A DNA stretch of 5,898 nucleotides from UBA6181 sp016934015 (GTDB taxonomy: Bacteria > Bacillota_I > Bacilli_A > Acholeplasmatales > Acholeplasmataceae), in NCBI GenBank assembly GCA_036584525.1, contig JAZHDG010000025.1, forward strand, positions 1 to 5,898, written 5' to 3'. Under the pieces are notes generated by a model, which saw only the letters and a list, made by a program, of their open reading frames with translations, was not told the DNA's origin and did not search any database. Below are positions 4,868 to 5,898 of the stretch, piece after piece. Made by a program: the position numbers and the translations under genes. The number at the start of each line of letters is the position of its first letter. Position 1 is the first letter of the stretch.

Positions 4868-5898
4868 ACGTATTATTTTTATTGTCATGATGATAATCTT
4901 GACATTAAGTCTTGCAGCATGTAATTCGACAGATGATAATCTCGCAATGATAACCGTTAATAACCCTTATGGAGAAAACGGTGAAAAAGTAGTCTTCGAT
5001 TACGCTGAACAAGATCAAATCGTATTTAAAGGTGAAGATGGTCTATCCTATTGGACAATAAATGAAATTGGTACTACTACATTAGTCACTTATGATGGAG
5101 ATCTTCCTACACTTTTTGAAGATAATGAAGGAGTTCGTACTTATTATTTTATTGCTGAGGGTGAACAACATTCCTTTAAAATCTATATTAAGCCAGAAGT
5201 TCCGGTTGAAGATAACACGATTGCAATGTTAGCGATTCGCTATGGGGCTGAAAATGTAACACATCATATTGGTAAAGAATTTAATCCAATTGGAGTGGAA
5301 GTTTATGCCATTGAAAAAGATGGTGATATTCAAGCATTGCATGAAACTTTAAGTGAAGATGAGTTTATTGCTCTCTTTGATGACCATGATTATGAACCTT
5401 TAGATAGTGATGGATTCAAAGATAAGATTAGTTATCCAGTGACTGTCACATATGGTGGGGTTTCTGAAGAGTTTAATATCTATGTTGCAGGAGGAGAAAG
5501 ACCTGTTACAACAGAGGATGCAAATATATTTGACTGGATCTTTGTAATTCCTATTTCTTATATTATGGCCTTCTTTGGTGGACTGATGGGTAATTCGTTC
5601 GCACTTGGTATTTTATTTACGACAATTGTTGTACGTACAATTGCATGGCCAATTTATGCGAAGAGCAATGATATGTCATTAAAGATGAATCTTGCTCAAC
5701 CAGATATGCAACGTGTTCAAATGAAATATTCGACACGTAAAGACCCAGCATCTCAACAACAAATGCAAATGGAAATGATGCAAGTTTATAAAAAACATGG
5801 TATCAGCGCATTAGGATGCTTATTTCCATTTTTACAAATGCCAATCTTTATTGCGATGTATGGTGTTGTTAGAAGAATTACCGTAGAAGGTGGTATGT
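4860..5898 (+). CDS. yidC: YidC/Oxa1-family membrane protein insertase with large lipoprotein ectodomain, 3' end outside the window
   Basis: YidC inserts and folds membrane proteins, alone or with SecYEG. I translated 346 uninterrupted codons from ATG 4860-4862; GGAG (4849-4852) lies 7 nt upstream. The N-terminus MNKRIIFIVMMIILTLSLAAC is a lipoprotein signal with lipobox LAAC (C21 acylated). Residues 22 to about 222 are acidic and predicted extracellular. Of these, 137-209 (from IGKEFNPIGVEVYA to ISYPVTVTYGGVSEEFNIYV) resemble a bacterial Ig-like domain. The core begins with WIFVIPISYIMAFFGG (226-241). A second helix segment, FALGILFTTIVVRTIAWP (247-264), holds R259, the groove arginine. Next come a charged cytoplasmic loop (QPDMQRVQMKY) and GCLFPFLQMPIFIAMY. 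Gram-positive YidC/SpoIIIJ proteins of about 260 residues usually have only a short link from the lipobox to the first helix, so the ectodomain is unusual. It overlaps rnpA by 8 nt. Confidence 0.95.
   Translation, partial: MNKRIIFIVMMIILTLSLAACNSTDDNLAMITVNNPYGENGEKVVFDYAEQDQIVFKGEDGLSYWTINEIGTTTLVTYDGDLPTLFEDNEGVRTYYFIAEGEQHSFKIYIKPEVPVEDNTIAMLAIRYGAENVTHHIGKEFNPIGVEVYAIEKDGDIQALHETLSEDEFIALFDDHDYEPLDSDGFKDKISYPVTVTYGGVSEEFNIYVAGGERPVTTEDANIFDWIFVIPISYIMAFFGGLMGNSFALGILFTTIVVRTIAWPIYAKSNDMSLKMNLAQPDMQRVQMKYSTRKDPASQQQMQMEMMQVYKKHGISALGCLFPFLQMPIFIAMYGVVRRITVEGGM

Overview
This window is the chromosomal replication-origin region of a low-G+C bacterium of the Bacilli/Mycoplasmatota side of the tree. 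The gene order recF - yaaA - dnaN - dnaA - oriC - rpmH - rnpA - yidC is the classical arrangement around Bacillus-type origins. The DNA is AT-rich. Every tryptophan I could read is TGG and no reading frame contains an in-frame TGA, so the standard bacterial code (table 11) fits and the TGA=Trp code of true mycoplasmas does not. A complete-looking recF and the standard code suggest an Acholeplasma/Izemoplasma/Haloplasma-like lineage or another AT-rich Bacilli member. That placement is inference; the window does not identify the species.

Left arm (1-3924, all on the minus strand, transcribed away from oriC): dnaA (initiator), dnaN (sliding clamp), yaaA (S4-domain protein) and recF (gap repair; 3' end outside the window). 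dnaA, dnaN and yaaA each have an extended -10 promoter (TG-n-TATAAT type). dnaN ends in a strong intrinsic terminator, so yaaA-recF forms its own unit. yaaA and recF overlap by 11 nt and recF has no Shine-Dalgarno (SD) sequence, which suggests translational coupling.

Centre (3925-4299): oriC upstream of dnaA holds one perfect DnaA box, two 8/9 boxes and several degenerate boxes, followed by a stretch of about 80% A+T. A second small box cluster lies in the dnaA-dnaN gap (2484-2500). It repeats, at 16 of 17 positions, a double-box module from the upstream cluster (4102-4118), but on the opposite strand. This points to a bipartite origin like that of Bacillus subtilis.

Right arm (4300-5898, plus strand): rpmH (ribosomal protein L34) has a perfect TTGACA-17-TATAAT promoter and a GTG start. 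A strong terminator separates it from rnpA (RNase P protein), which has no visible SD. rnpA overlaps yidC (membrane insertase; 3' end outside the window) by 8 nt. This YidC is unusual in having about 200 residues between its lipobox cysteine and its first core membrane helix, the second half of which looks like a bacterial Ig-like fold.

Most of the window is conserved housekeeping. I found no mobile element, CRISPR array, tRNA or rRNA, and no clear evidence of a wholly new system. The most interesting points are the YidC ectodomain, the mirrored DnaA-box module, and the rpmH/rnpA junction.
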